This document shows, one piece after another, positions 29,434 through 38,114 of a DNA stretch of 64,000 nt. The notes under the pieces were generated by a model. That model was given only the letters and a program-made list of their open reading frames with translations, did not search any database and had not been told where the DNA came from. This stretch comes from Brumicola pallidula DSM 14239 = ACAM 615 (lineage in GTDB: Bacteria; Pseudomonadota; Gammaproteobacteria; Enterobacterales; Alteromonadaceae): contig NZ_KE386815.1 of assembly GCF_000428905.1 (NCBI RefSeq), positions 248,001 to 312,000 of the forward strand, read 5' to 3'. How positions within the stretch are numbered: position 1 is the stretch's first letter; each line of letters opens with the position of its first letter. The position numbers and the translations under genes were made by a program.

Positions 29434-30474
29434 ATGAGAAAGTTAATATTAAAACAGGCCAGCATTGTATCAATAACATCTATGATGCTTGCCGCTTGCG
29501 GTAGCCCTAGTAATGGTGCAAAACCCAGTGTTCAAAAAGATGTTCCTGTCATTAGTGTTTCTGGTTTATCTTCCGGGGCGTATATGGCAATGCAATTTCA
29601 CTTATCATTTTCCGAACAAGTCATTGGCTCAGGGCTCATTGCAGGAGGCCCTTATTTTTGTGCCCAAGGAAGCATATCTACGGCACTGCAAAACTGCGTA
29701 GCAAATCCAGATGCCACAATAGACTTAACCGCGCTCGCTGCAACTATTGATGATTATCAAGCAAGTGGTCAACTAGCTGCTTCAAAATATAACCAAGACG
29801 ATAAGGTTTGGTTGCTGCACGGCACTCTGGACACTCGAATTAATCGCGTGGTTGCAGACCAATTAGCCGCTCAAATCAACACGCTGTTTGTGCCTAAAAA
29901 TGTCAAATATCTTAGCCAGCAAGCATTTGCTCATGTAATGCCAACACTAGATAGTGGTAAGCCTTGCATTGAGTCTGTATCGCCTTTCATTGGCAATTGT
30001 AATTACGACGCCGCTGGCGAATTGCTTAAATACATAACACAACTTACAGAGCCTAAATCGACTAAAAGTAATGACCAATTAAGCCAGCAACTACTCACAT
30101 TCGAACAACGCGAATACGCAGGCGAATATGCTGAGACGCTTGGCGAAAATGCTTACCTTTTCGTTCCCCAAAGTTGCAAAGACAAGAGGAATTGCGATAT
30201 TCATATCAGCTTTCATGGTTGCAACCAAAATGCCGAAGCCATTGGCAATGAATATGCTAAAAATGCGGGGTTTAATGCATGGGCGGACACAAATAATTTA
30301 ATTGTACTTTATCCACAAACTAAGAAGTCTGCTTTTATGCCTTTAAACCCCCAAGCTTGCTGGGATTGGTGGGGTTATACAGGCGTAAACTACGCCAACA
30401 AAGACGGAAAACAAATCAAGGCTGTCATGTCCTTAGTGGATAATATTCCTAATATTATTTCGAATACAAAATAA
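29434..30474 (+). CDS. PHB-depolymerase-like lipoprotein esterase
   Basis: 346-residue exported esterase. The signal peptide ends in the lipobox LAAC (Cys22), so it is likely anchored in the outer membrane. The lipase box GLSSGAYMA gives nucleophile S47, placed near the N-terminus as in type 2 catalytic domains of extracellular PHB depolymerases. D133 (LLHGTLDTRIN) and H167 (QQAFAHVMP) would complete the triad. The C-terminal NPQACWDWWGY motif also fits that family. There is no separate substrate-binding domain, so oligomers or amorphous polymer may be the substrate. GAGAGGG precedes its ATG; it is the third gene of the permease operon. Confidence 0.85.
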   Translation: MRKLILKQASIVSITSMMLAACGSPSNGAKPSVQKDVPVISVSGLSSGAYMAMQFHLSFSEQVIGSGLIAGGPYFCAQGSISTALQNCVANPDATIDLTALAATIDDYQASGQLAASKYNQDDKVWLLHGTLDTRINRVVADQLAAQINTLFVPKNVKYLSQQAFAHVMPTLDSGKPCIESVSPFIGNCNYDAAGELLKYITQLTEPKSTKSNDQLSQQLLTFEQREYAGEYAETLGENAYLFVPQSCKDKRNCDIHISFHGCNQNAEAIGNEYAKNAGFNAWADTNNLIVLYPQTKKSAFMPLNPQACWDWWGYTGVNYANKDGKQIKAVMSLVDNIPNIISNTK

Positions 30475-30632
30475 CGTATTATTTTAATATTCATAATAAG
30501 TACATTTAATACACAATTTAAAAACATGGGATCACCTTGGTAACATCAGTTTGTAACAATAAATTGCAACTGAAATTGCACTAAAAAAGGATAATCTCGT
30601 TTGAAAACACAACTGCAAAATAAGGAAAAAAT

Positions 30633-31412
30633 ATGACTGCTGAAGCTAAGTCTTTGAATGTATTTGTAACCGGCGGTGCAAGTGGTATCGGCTATGGTAT
30701 CGCTAAATATTTGGCACACCTAGGTCATCATGTCATCATTGCTGACATTGATGAAGACGCAGCTGATAATGCAGCAAAAACCCTCAATAACTTAGGTTTG
30801 TCCGCGCAATCGATACAAATAAATGTATGTGATGCGCAGCAAGTTGCCGCTTTACCTGCATCGCTAAGTAGCACGCCTGTAGATATTTTGATCAACAATG
30901 CGGGCATTCAACATGTCAGTAAACTAGAGGATTTCCCTGCTGAAAAATGGCAAATGCTTATTAACGTTATGCTCGTGGGGCCTGCATTGCTGACACAGGC
31001 ATTTCTACCACACATGCGAGTTCAAAACTTTGGTCGAATTATAAACGTAGGTTCTATTCATTCAGTCGTCGCCTCACCGTTTAAATCAGCCTACGTAGCA
31101 GCTAAGCATGGCCTGCTTGGATTCGCAAAAACCATAGCGCTGGAGACCGGAGATGTTGATGTGACCATTAACACTCTGTGCCCTGCTTACGTGAAAACGC
31201 CGTTGGTTGAAAAACAAATTACAGCTCAAGCTATCGAAAACAACATGTCTGAAGAAGATGTTATTAATAAAATAATGTTAGAACCTATGCCTAAAAAAGC
31301 CTTTATAGAAATTGAAGAATTAGCACAAACTGCACACTTTTTAATTGGCAGCGCAGCAAAGAATATTACAGGACAAGCGCTAATATTAGATGGCGGTTGG
31401 ACAGCCAGGTAA
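30633..31412 (+). CDS. bdhA: D-3-hydroxybutyrate dehydrogenase
   Basis: Short-chain dehydrogenase that oxidises 3-hydroxybutyrate to acetoacetate with NAD, 259 residues. The NAD loop is TGGASGIGYGIA and NNAG is at 88-91. The catalytic residues are S141, Y154 (SAYVAAKHG) and K158. The signature segment ASPFKSAYVAAKHGLLGFAK and TPLVEKQI near residue 190 distinguish 3-hydroxybutyrate dehydrogenase from general SDRs. It follows the depolymerase-like gene by 158 bases, so it may have its own promoter. It is the cytoplasmic step of the predicted hydroxybutyrate route. Confidence 0.92.
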   Translation: MTAEAKSLNVFVTGGASGIGYGIAKYLAHLGHHVIIADIDEDAADNAAKTLNNLGLSAQSIQINVCDAQQVAALPASLSSTPVDILINNAGIQHVSKLEDFPAEKWQMLINVMLVGPALLTQAFLPHMRVQNFGRIINVGSIHSVVASPFKSAYVAAKHGLLGFAKTIALETGDVDVTINTLCPAYVKTPLVEKQITAQAIENNMSEEDVINKIMLEPMPKKAFIEIEELAQTAHFLIGSAAKNITGQALILDGGWTAR

Positions 31413-31508
31413 GCGAGTTAGGCAAGTTTGTAAATTTAGGCTTGCAAGTCACTGCCAATTAAGTAAAAGTTACCGCACACAAGCATAATAATTACCAGAG
31501 AACAATTA

Positions 31509-32384
31509 ATGAGTTATTCAACCGTTGGCTTAATTGGTAAAGCAGACCATGAAGGCAGCCGGGTAAGTCTCAATGTACTTGTTGGCGAACTAAAACAAAG
31601 AAACTGTACTATTTTGGTAGAGGCAAGCATAAAAGAAGAACTCGACGATCGTTCTTTGGAAATCTGTACGCTTAATACTATCGGTGAACGTGCCGAACTG
31701 GCTATTGTAGTTGGTGGTGACGGCTATATGCTCGGTGCCGCTCGAGTATTAGCCAAATTTGACACTGATGTTGTTGGTGTAAACCGTGGAAATTTAGGTT
31801 TCCTTACGGACATTAATCCAGAAGATATTAGCCGCCAAATTGCGCATATTTTCGACGGCAATGTGTATAGAGAAGCTCGCTTTCTATTAGAAGCGAGTGT
31901 ATTTAGAAATGATGAGCATCAAGATACAAATTCAGCAGTAAACGAAATAGTGCTGCATCATGGCAAAGTGGCTCACATGATGGAGTTTGAGCTTTATGTT
32001 GACGACCAGTTTGTGTTTAGCCAACGCTCAGACGGCATGATTATAGCCACGCCAACAGGGTCAACTGCGTATTCATTATCCGGTGGCGGTCCTATTCTAA
32101 TGCCTCAGTTAGATGCGCTTACCCTTGTTTCTATGTTTCCACACACCCTGAGTAGTCGACCTATCGTTGTCGATGCTAATAGCGAAATAACCTTAAAAGT
32201 ATCGAATGTTAATACGGATAACCTGCAAGTAAGTTGTGATAGCCACAGCGTTATTTCATTGATGCCGGGAGACGAAGTACGTATTCGAAAAAACCCAGAT
32301 AAACTCCATTTAGTGCATCCACCTGACTATAATTATTTTAATGTACTGCGCACCAAACTTAATTGGGGCAGTAAACTCTACTAA
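31509..32384 (+). CDS. nadK: NAD kinase
   Basis: Phosphorylates NAD to NADP with ATP; 291 residues, normal for gammaproteobacteria. The diphosphate loop IVVGGDGYMLGAAR, the NE motif in AVNEIVLHHGK and TPTGSTAYSLSGGGPI are intact. Its stop codon shares one base with the anmK start (TAATG), so the two genes are translationally coupled. Confidence 0.97.
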   Translation: MSYSTVGLIGKADHEGSRVSLNVLVGELKQRNCTILVEASIKEELDDRSLEICTLNTIGERAELAIVVGGDGYMLGAARVLAKFDTDVVGVNRGNLGFLTDINPEDISRQIAHIFDGNVYREARFLLEASVFRNDEHQDTNSAVNEIVLHHGKVAHMMEFELYVDDQFVFSQRSDGMIIATPTGSTAYSLSGGGPILMPQLDALTLVSMFPHTLSSRPIVVDANSEITLKVSNVNTDNLQVSCDSHSVISLMPGDEVRIRKNPDKLHLVHPPDYNYFNVLRTKLNWGSKLY

Positions 32385-33571
32385 TGTTGCAACATATTGA
32401 AAAGCTTAAAAACATAGCGACTGCGCCTGAGCGTCTAATTATTGGTTTGATGAGCGGCACATCGCTGGATGGCCTCGATATTGCTCTGTGCAGAATAACC
32501 GGGAACGGAAAGTCGGCGGTATTGCGGTGTGAAGAATTCACCACCATTGGTTATAGCAAAGAGTTGAAAAGCGCAATCCAGCAGGTATTTGCTAAACAAA
32601 GTGTGTCCTTAGATTCACTTTGCTTGTTGAACGCTCAAATTGGTCATTTGCATGGTGAAATGATTAACCAAGCCTTACTTAACTGGCAAATACGCAATGA
32701 CAGCGTCGACTTGATCGCCAGTCACGGTCAAACTATCTACCATCGACCATCATCCTTGCATCAAATCAAAAGCCAGCCTAATAGCACCTTACAGATTGGC
32801 GATGGCGACCATATTGCGGCTAGTACCGGGATAATAACAGTCAGTGACTTTCGCCAAAAGCACATAGCACATGGCGGCGAAGGGGCGCCTCTTGCAATAT
32901 ACGGCGACTATTTATTGTTAAGTAGCGAGCAAGAACATCGCACACTGCTAAATATAGGCGGTATTGCAAATATCACTTACCTGCCCTCAAACGCATCCTT
33001 TGATAATGTTATCTGTTCAGATGTTGGTCCTGGTAATACCCTAATGGATGCCCTTGCGAGAGCATACGGCGACTACGATTTCGATAAAGACGCAGCTATT
33101 GCTAAGCAAGGGAGCGTAAATGAGTCATTGCTAACGCAGCTATTGCAGCATCCTTTTATTAAGTTACCCTTACCTAAAACCACTGGCCCAGAAACGTTTA
33201 ATCTGGATTGGTTTACATCCCAGCTAAAAGCTGTGCATTTGGAAGACATCAGTGTGCCCAGTCAAATGGCTACATTGAACGCATTTACCGCCCATTCTAT
33301 TGTCAATACCATTAAACAGTTACCGGAATTCTCAACTGTTTATATCAGCGGCGGTGGCATACATAATCCACTTTTATTAGAGAATATTTCTGAGTTACTT
33401 GCTAGGCCTGTATTTTCAACCAACAAATTAGGTGTTGATGCAGATGCAAAAGAAGCAATCTTGTTTGCCGTCATTGCAAACGAATGTGTCGCTGGCAATG
33501 AACGTGCCTTTTTAAGTAACAAGCGCAATCAACCCAATGTAAGTATGGGTAAAGTCTCTTTCCCTTCCTAA
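32384..33571 (+). CDS. anmK: Anhydro-N-acetylmuramic acid kinase
   Basis: Cell-wall recycling enzyme that opens and phosphorylates 1,6-anhydro-MurNAc to MurNAc-6-phosphate; 395 residues against about 370 usual. The extra residues are at the N-terminus before the first motif. The ATP/sugar motif GLMSGTSLDGLDIAL, IASHGQTIYH and the block ICSDVGPGNTLMDALAR are visible. It is coupled to nadK by a TAATG overlap and convergent with nei. Confidence 0.95.
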   Translation: MLQHIEKLKNIATAPERLIIGLMSGTSLDGLDIALCRITGNGKSAVLRCEEFTTIGYSKELKSAIQQVFAKQSVSLDSLCLLNAQIGHLHGEMINQALLNWQIRNDSVDLIASHGQTIYHRPSSLHQIKSQPNSTLQIGDGDHIAASTGIITVSDFRQKHIAHGGEGAPLAIYGDYLLLSSEQEHRTLLNIGGIANITYLPSNASFDNVICSDVGPGNTLMDALARAYGDYDFDKDAAIAKQGSVNESLLTQLLQHPFIKLPLPKTTGPETFNLDWFTSQLKAVHLEDISVPSQMATLNAFTAHSIVNTIKQLPEFSTVYISGGGIHNPLLLENISELLARPVFSTNKLGVDADAKEAILFAVIANECVAGNERAFLSNKRNQPNVSMGKVSFPS

Positions 33572-33711
33572 ACTGAAGTAAGCACGTCAACGTGTCCTAC
33601 GCCAATACATAATCCAATAAAACCATCTGATATTACTACAGCGCTCAACAACTGGCGATAATTTCCTGTTTTAAAACTCACAATTACACGGTCTTGGAGT
33701 AGAATTCAGGT

Positions 33712-34554
33712 TCAAACTTTAATACCACGTGACACTGTGAGCTGACAACTCTCACACCAATATATTCGCCTACCATTGCGCTTCGCCTTTACAATAGGCT
33801 GAACGCAATTACGACAAGGCGAACCTTCGCGGTTAAAGGCCATAAAACGGACGCTTTCATAGCTGCCTTTTGTTTTAGCCAGTTTATTGCTCAAAGTTGG
33901 CGGTAAGGTGTGCCCTTTTGTATCGTAGGCACGCTTACCAATAATTAGCGTTTGCCTAGCAAGGGTTTCGATTTGTTTTGAATCAAGTTGCTTGGGTTTA
34001 AAGTCAGGATGGACGCCAGCAGCAAACAAGATTTCAGTACGCAAGTAATTGCCAATACCCGCGATAAAGTGCTGATCCAAATACAGTGCGCTTAAACCTC
34101 TATTACAGAAACGGCTTTGCTGCAGGCGTTCAGCAACGATTTCCCAGCTTAGTTCACTGTTCAAAATATCAGGCCCAATTTTGCTCAAAAATGGATGTTG
34201 CACCAGCTCACTTTGATCATATACTGCGATATCCGACGCACTGTATAGCAAGGCACTTTTTTGCTTTGTATGCAAAGCCAAACGCAGGGAGCGATTGGTT
34301 CTGGGGAAATGACCACGCCTAGCTGTTTTCCAAACACCATAAAGCTGATTGTGAGAGTAAATTGTGAGCCCATTAGCAAAGTGTATCAGCATAGCTTTGC
34401 CACGGGTTTCAACTTTTTCAACTCTAATCCCTTCGAGTTTTTTTGAAGGCTCAAGAAGGCGAGGCAAACCTACTTCAATATCTTCGATTACTTTACCTTC
34501 GATGACCTTTGCTATTTTATCAGCGGCAAGGCGTATTTCAGGACCTTCTGGCAT
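33712..34554 (-). CDS. nei: Endonuclease VIII (DNA glycosylase Nei)
   Basis: Base-excision glycosylase/AP lyase for oxidised pyrimidines, 280 residues. The N-terminus MPEGPEIR supplies the catalytic Pro2 and Glu3. VETRGKAMLIHFANGLTIYS and HNQLYGVW match Nei rather than MutM. The H2TH region GIGNYLRTEILFAAG and a C-terminal zinc finger (CRNC...CESC) are present. Confidence 0.95.
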   Translation of the reverse strand: MPEGPEIRLAADKIAKVIEGKVIEDIEVGLPRLLEPSKKLEGIRVEKVETRGKAMLIHFANGLTIYSHNQLYGVWKTARRGHFPRTNRSLRLALHTKQKSALLYSASDIAVYDQSELVQHPFLSKIGPDILNSELSWEIVAERLQQSRFCNRGLSALYLDQHFIAGIGNYLRTEILFAAGVHPDFKPKQLDSKQIETLARQTLIIGKRAYDTKGHTLPPTLSNKLAKTKGSYESVRFMAFNREGSPCRNCVQPIVKAKRNGRRIYWCESCQLTVSRGIKV

Positions 34555-35107
34555 ATTGATTCCTTTAATAATTCAAAAAGATAAGTAAACCGGCATATCG
34601 GCATTAGTAAAAAAACGTCGACCGTAAACCGCTTAATATTTAGATACGATGATGACCTTACAGCGATCAGTTCTTTTAAACACCGCTTATTTCGAACGCT
34701 AGAGTTTACATTACCATCATTGTTTAGCCTGCATATCCATTGGGTTTTCGCACATAGTCCTCGCGGTCTTTCAAAGTCGGACATATAGGTAATTCTCACT
34801 TCCCCAATTGAAGGTGTCGCATCGACTTTGTTTAATATACATTAATATTATTGAGAGACACTCGGTAAAATTATCGAGTAATGGGCTAGCGCTAACTTAG
34901 CGCAATATAACAATGCATATGATCTGTTTATTATGAAAATTTGCGCTGTTGAATACACTGTTTTACTAATCTTCAAGTGTGTAATTAGTCCCGTATTGTT
35001 TCCTATCCCAGAAACCGATGCTTAACACTTTTATTAATTTGTCTTCAATTAACAAAGCAACAGGGATTTTACCAATGTCTGTTGCTAATATCGGTTAAAG
35101 GTTAATC
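34555..35107. other. 553-base gap between nei and purT; no gene supported
   Basis: A 95-codon minus-strand frame overlaps the nei start and has no domain or ribosome-binding site, so I do not call it. The only structure seen is a GCAACAG/CTGTTGC inverted repeat (35057-35063 and 35079-35085) about 25 bases after the purT stop, a possible weak terminator. The AT-rich middle resembles decayed sequence. Confidence 0.4.
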
Positions 35108-36298
35108 TTAATAAATTACTTCAATTTTACTTGATACTAATTTAGCATTTTCTATCGCTTTTTCTGTGCTTTCGCCACGCGCAATGGCCACACCTAAGCG
35201 GCGTGTGCCGTTGATATTTGGTTTCGCAAATAAACGTACCTGAGAACCGGCCACTAAACCTAATGCTTGGCTTAATTTAGCAAACTTAATATCTTGTGAT
35301 ACACCATTACCTAAAATGACACTTGACGCTGTTGGGCCATATTGCGTGATAGTGCCGATTGGCAAACCTAAAATAGCTCGGACATGCAGGGCAAACTCCG
35401 ATAGATCTTGAGATATCAGTGTAACTAGGCCGGTGTCGTGGGGACGCGGTGAAACTTCATTAAAGTAGACTTCATTATCTTTGACAAAAAACTCCATACC
35501 AAAGAGGCCATAGCCACCGAGTTCTTTAACTACTTTTGCAGCGATTTGTTGTACCTTTTGCAGTGCCAATTCAGACATTATTTGTGGTTGCCACGATTCA
35601 CGGTAATCACCATTTTCTTGACGATGGCCAATAGGAACGCAAAAATGAATGCCATCAACAGCACTGACGGTTAGTAATGTAATTTCATAATCAAAGGGCA
35701 CAAAGCCTTCTACAATGACACGTCCAGCGCCGCTGCGACCGCCTTCTTGAGAATAAGTCCACGCGGACTCTAAATCAGCTTCTGACTTAATAACACTTTG
35801 GCCTTTGCCTGAACTGCTCATTACCGGTTTAATAACGCAGGGAATACCAAGCTCTTTAACGGCTCGCAGATATTCTTCTTTGCTGTCAGTAAAGACATAA
35901 GGTGATGTTTTCACCGCAAGTGTTTCGGCGACTAAGCGCCGGATACCTTCTCTATCCATAGTTAACTTTGTTGCACGCGCACTCGGTACAATATTAAAGC
36001 CCTCGGCCTCTAATTTTACTAATGACGATGTCGCAATTGCTTCAACTTCAGGAATAATAAAATCAGGCAGTTCTTTACGAATGATTTCTTCTAAGCGCTC
36101 TCCATCGAGCATATTAAGTACATACGAAGAATGAGCTACCTGCATTGCGGGTGCATTTGCGTAGCTATCTGCAGCAATCACTTCAATGCCCAGTCGTTGC
36201 AATTCAATGACAACTTCTTTACCAAGTTCGCCGGCCCCTAATAAAAGGGCTTTTGTTGCGCTATTTGATTTTGCACTACCGAAAATAGAAACATTCAT
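35108..36298 (-). CDS. purT: Formate-dependent phosphoribosylglycinamide formyltransferase
   Basis: Uses formate and ATP to formylate GAR in purine synthesis, the folate-independent alternative to PurN. It has 396 residues, normal length. ATP-grasp features are [17 protein letters not shown] at the N-terminus, the lid segment [17 protein letters not shown], and [14 protein letters not shown] at the metal site. It is monocistronic here. No PurR-type operator was recognised upstream. Confidence 0.97.
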   Translation of the reverse strand: MNVSIFGSAKSNSATKALLLGAGELGKEVVIELQRLGIEVIAADSYANAPAMQVAHSSYVLNMLDGERLEEIIRKELPDFIIPEVEAIATSSLVKLEAEGFNIVPSARATKLTMDREGIRRLVAETLAVKTSPYVFTDSKEEYLRAVKELGIPCVIKPVMSSSGKGQSVIKSEADLESAWTYSQEGGRSGAGRVIVEGFVPFDYEITLLTVSAVDGIHFCVPIGHRQENGDYRESWQPQIMSELALQKVQQIAAKVVKELGGYGLFGMEFFVKDNEVYFNEVSPRPHDTGLVTLISQDLSEFALHVRAILGLPIGTITQYGPTASSVILGNGVSQDIKFAKLSQALGLVAGSQVRLFAKPNINGTRRLGVAIARGESTEKAIENAKLVSSKIEVIY

Positions 36299-36753
36299 AA
36301 TATTGAACTCATTGTTGACATGAAAAGGGCTTATTTACGACAACATAATATCAGAAAAAGAAGCAAGGGTTGGTGAAAAAGGGCTATCTGGCCTTTGCGG
36401 TTATTGAAGACTCAGATGTCGATGGCGTGCGGATAAAGCTCAACTCCCCCTAAAACCAATTTTGGTGATGTATTTTTAGGCAACTCAGATTAAGAAGTTG
36501 TCAGCATAGACACCAAAAACTATTTATTTGGTTTTATGGGTAAGCCAACACGGTCACGATATTAGAGCTAGTAATGATGACTCTAGCTATGTTCAATAGT
36601 AAGCAGATCACTTGCTACCCCAAACAAAAATTGCGTATATTGGTATTATAATCAGACTCTAAATTACCTTGTTGCATAAGGTTTAAATAATCGATATGCT
36701 CGGATTTTGAGCACTATTTACGCTCTTATTATCCAAAAATACAAGGAATTCAA
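36299..36753. other. 455-base gap before the exported SDR; no gene supported
   Basis: This lies between divergent purT and the SDR gene. No ORF with a plausible start is seen. A short plus-strand fragment near 36371-36450 can be read as a protein-like stretch (about 25 codons) but runs into a stop codon and lacks a start; it may be a gene remnant. An AAGGA lies just before the SDR start. Confidence 0.35.
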
Positions 36754-37743
36754 ATGAATCGTACCCATCCCTTAATCGTTTTATTAATGGCTGCGATCTT
36801 CTTATTACCGGTCTCGGCAAGCGCCACGACTGAAAAGGAAGTCAAGTCTGTATTAGTTACTGGTGCAAGCACAGGAATTGGCCGTAACCTAGCTGAGACA
36901 TTGGCGCGCAATGGCCATCATGTATACGCCGGCGCAAGAAAAGAAAAAGACCTGGCTGCCCTTAATGCCATCGATAATATTACAGCGGTCAGATTAGACG
37001 TTACTAAACAAGACGAGATTGATGCCGTGGTTGCCCTTATCGAAAAAAGCGGCACGGGCCTTTATGCATTGGTCAATAATGCAGGTATCGGCGGTGGTGG
37101 TATTGTTGCTCAGACACCGGTGGCAGACCAAACACTGGTTTACCAAATTAATGTAGAGGGTGTTTATCGTGTTACAAAAGCATTTGCACCGCTGATCCTC
37201 GAATCACAAGGCCGCATTAGCATGACCGGTTCAATTGCAGGCACTGCTACCAGAGCTGGACTCAGCGCTTACAGTGGAAGCAAACATTGGATTGAGGCAT
37301 TTACCGACTCACTAGCACTAGAAATGGAGCCACAAGGCATTTTAGTCAGTGTCATTGCGCCCGGCAATTATCAATCATATATCCGTCGCAGTAGCGTGTT
37401 GCGTACGTTTGCAAAAGTAGAAGCAGCGGGCGGGAAAATTACCGCAGAAATGCAACAAATGTATGCCGACACAGCCGCCCGTGAACTGACCTACAAGCAG
37501 CCTGATGAGGTTTCGGCTGCCTTTATGCATGCTTTATTTGATGATAACCCGCTGCGCCGCTATGTTGTAACGCCGAATCAACAAGAGCAGGCCTTTACAA
37601 TTGGCGCTAAAGTACAACAATTGGTAGAGTTAAATCAATGGGGACCCCATAGCTATACACGAGTTCAACTTGTCGAGATGCTAGAGAAAGCAATTATAGA
37701 GAAAGCAATTATAGAGAAAGCAATTATAGAGAAAGCAAAATAG
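36754..37743 (+). CDS. Exported short-chain dehydrogenase with C-terminal repeat tail
   Basis: Classical SDR of 329 residues with an unusual N-terminal signal peptide (about 1-24; LPVSASATTEKE). The nucleotide loop TGASTGIGRNLA, NNAGIGGGG and the catalytic Ser/Tyr/Lys (TGSIAG, SAYSGSKHW) are all intact. An exported NAD(P)-dependent enzyme is odd because the periplasm has no known cofactor pool; the segment might instead be a membrane anchor. The C-terminus is EKAII repeated three times, encoded by perfect 15-bp tandem repeats. Substrate unknown. Confidence 0.82.
   Translation: MNRTHPLIVLLMAAIFLLPVSASATTEKEVKSVLVTGASTGIGRNLAETLARNGHHVYAGARKEKDLAALNAIDNITAVRLDVTKQDEIDAVVALIEKSGTGLYALVNNAGIGGGGIVAQTPVADQTLVYQINVEGVYRVTKAFAPLILESQGRISMTGSIAGTATRAGLSAYSGSKHWIEAFTDSLALEMEPQGILVSVIAPGNYQSYIRRSSVLRTFAKVEAAGGKITAEMQQMYADTAARELTYKQPDEVSAAFMHALFDDNPLRRYVVTPNQQEQAFTIGAKVQQLVELNQWGPHSYTRVQLVEMLEKAIIEKAIIEKAIIEKAK
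37684..37737 (+). repeat. 15-bp tandem repeat inside the SDR 3' end
   Basis: GAGAAAGCAATTATA occurs three times in perfect tandem (37684-37728), followed by a partial fourth copy (GAGAAAGCA) just before the stop. The unit is a multiple of three, so copy-number change would lengthen or shorten the EKAII tail without a frameshift. Confidence 0.9.
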
Positions 37744-38114
37744 AATTTATGCATAAACACAAATCACACCAAACTTTAGGGGCTAATCACCCGCGTTTGT
37801 TGTTACCACTTATTTCTAATACTTTATGCAGGTCAGCGCTAGCATCGTCCTGAGCATCAGATGTAAGGTTTATTATGACTAGTTTTATTCACAATGTGAC
37901 GCATCAATCGATAATATTTGCATGCTAGTCACAATCTGACTAAATATGGCCATGTTAAATTTAAGGAGAGCAAAGAGACTAATTTAAAGCCTACCGTATT
38001 ATTTAATATACTATAGTGTTGACGTTAATATGTGCCTGCAGGTAGTTCGCAGTGTAACAAGTTGTAGTCGGGTTTTATTATAAAACTTATAAATGGATTT
38101 AGGGTTAATACGAT
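37744..38114. other. 371-base gap upstream of the diguanylate cyclase; no gene seen
   Basis: Only very short frames (13-17 codons) occur. The stretch is AT-rich and probably contains the promoter of the GGDEF gene, but I could not place one with confidence. No hairpin with a T-tract was seen after the SDR gene. Confidence 0.35.

Noticed and set aside
33584-33596. CACGTCAACGTG inverted repeat between anmK and nei
   Set aside because: The stem is short and no T-tract follows on either strand, so I do not call a terminator.
34512-34799. A 95-codon minus-strand frame overlapping the start of nei
   Set aside because: No domain, no ribosome-binding site, and it covers the likely nei promoter region.
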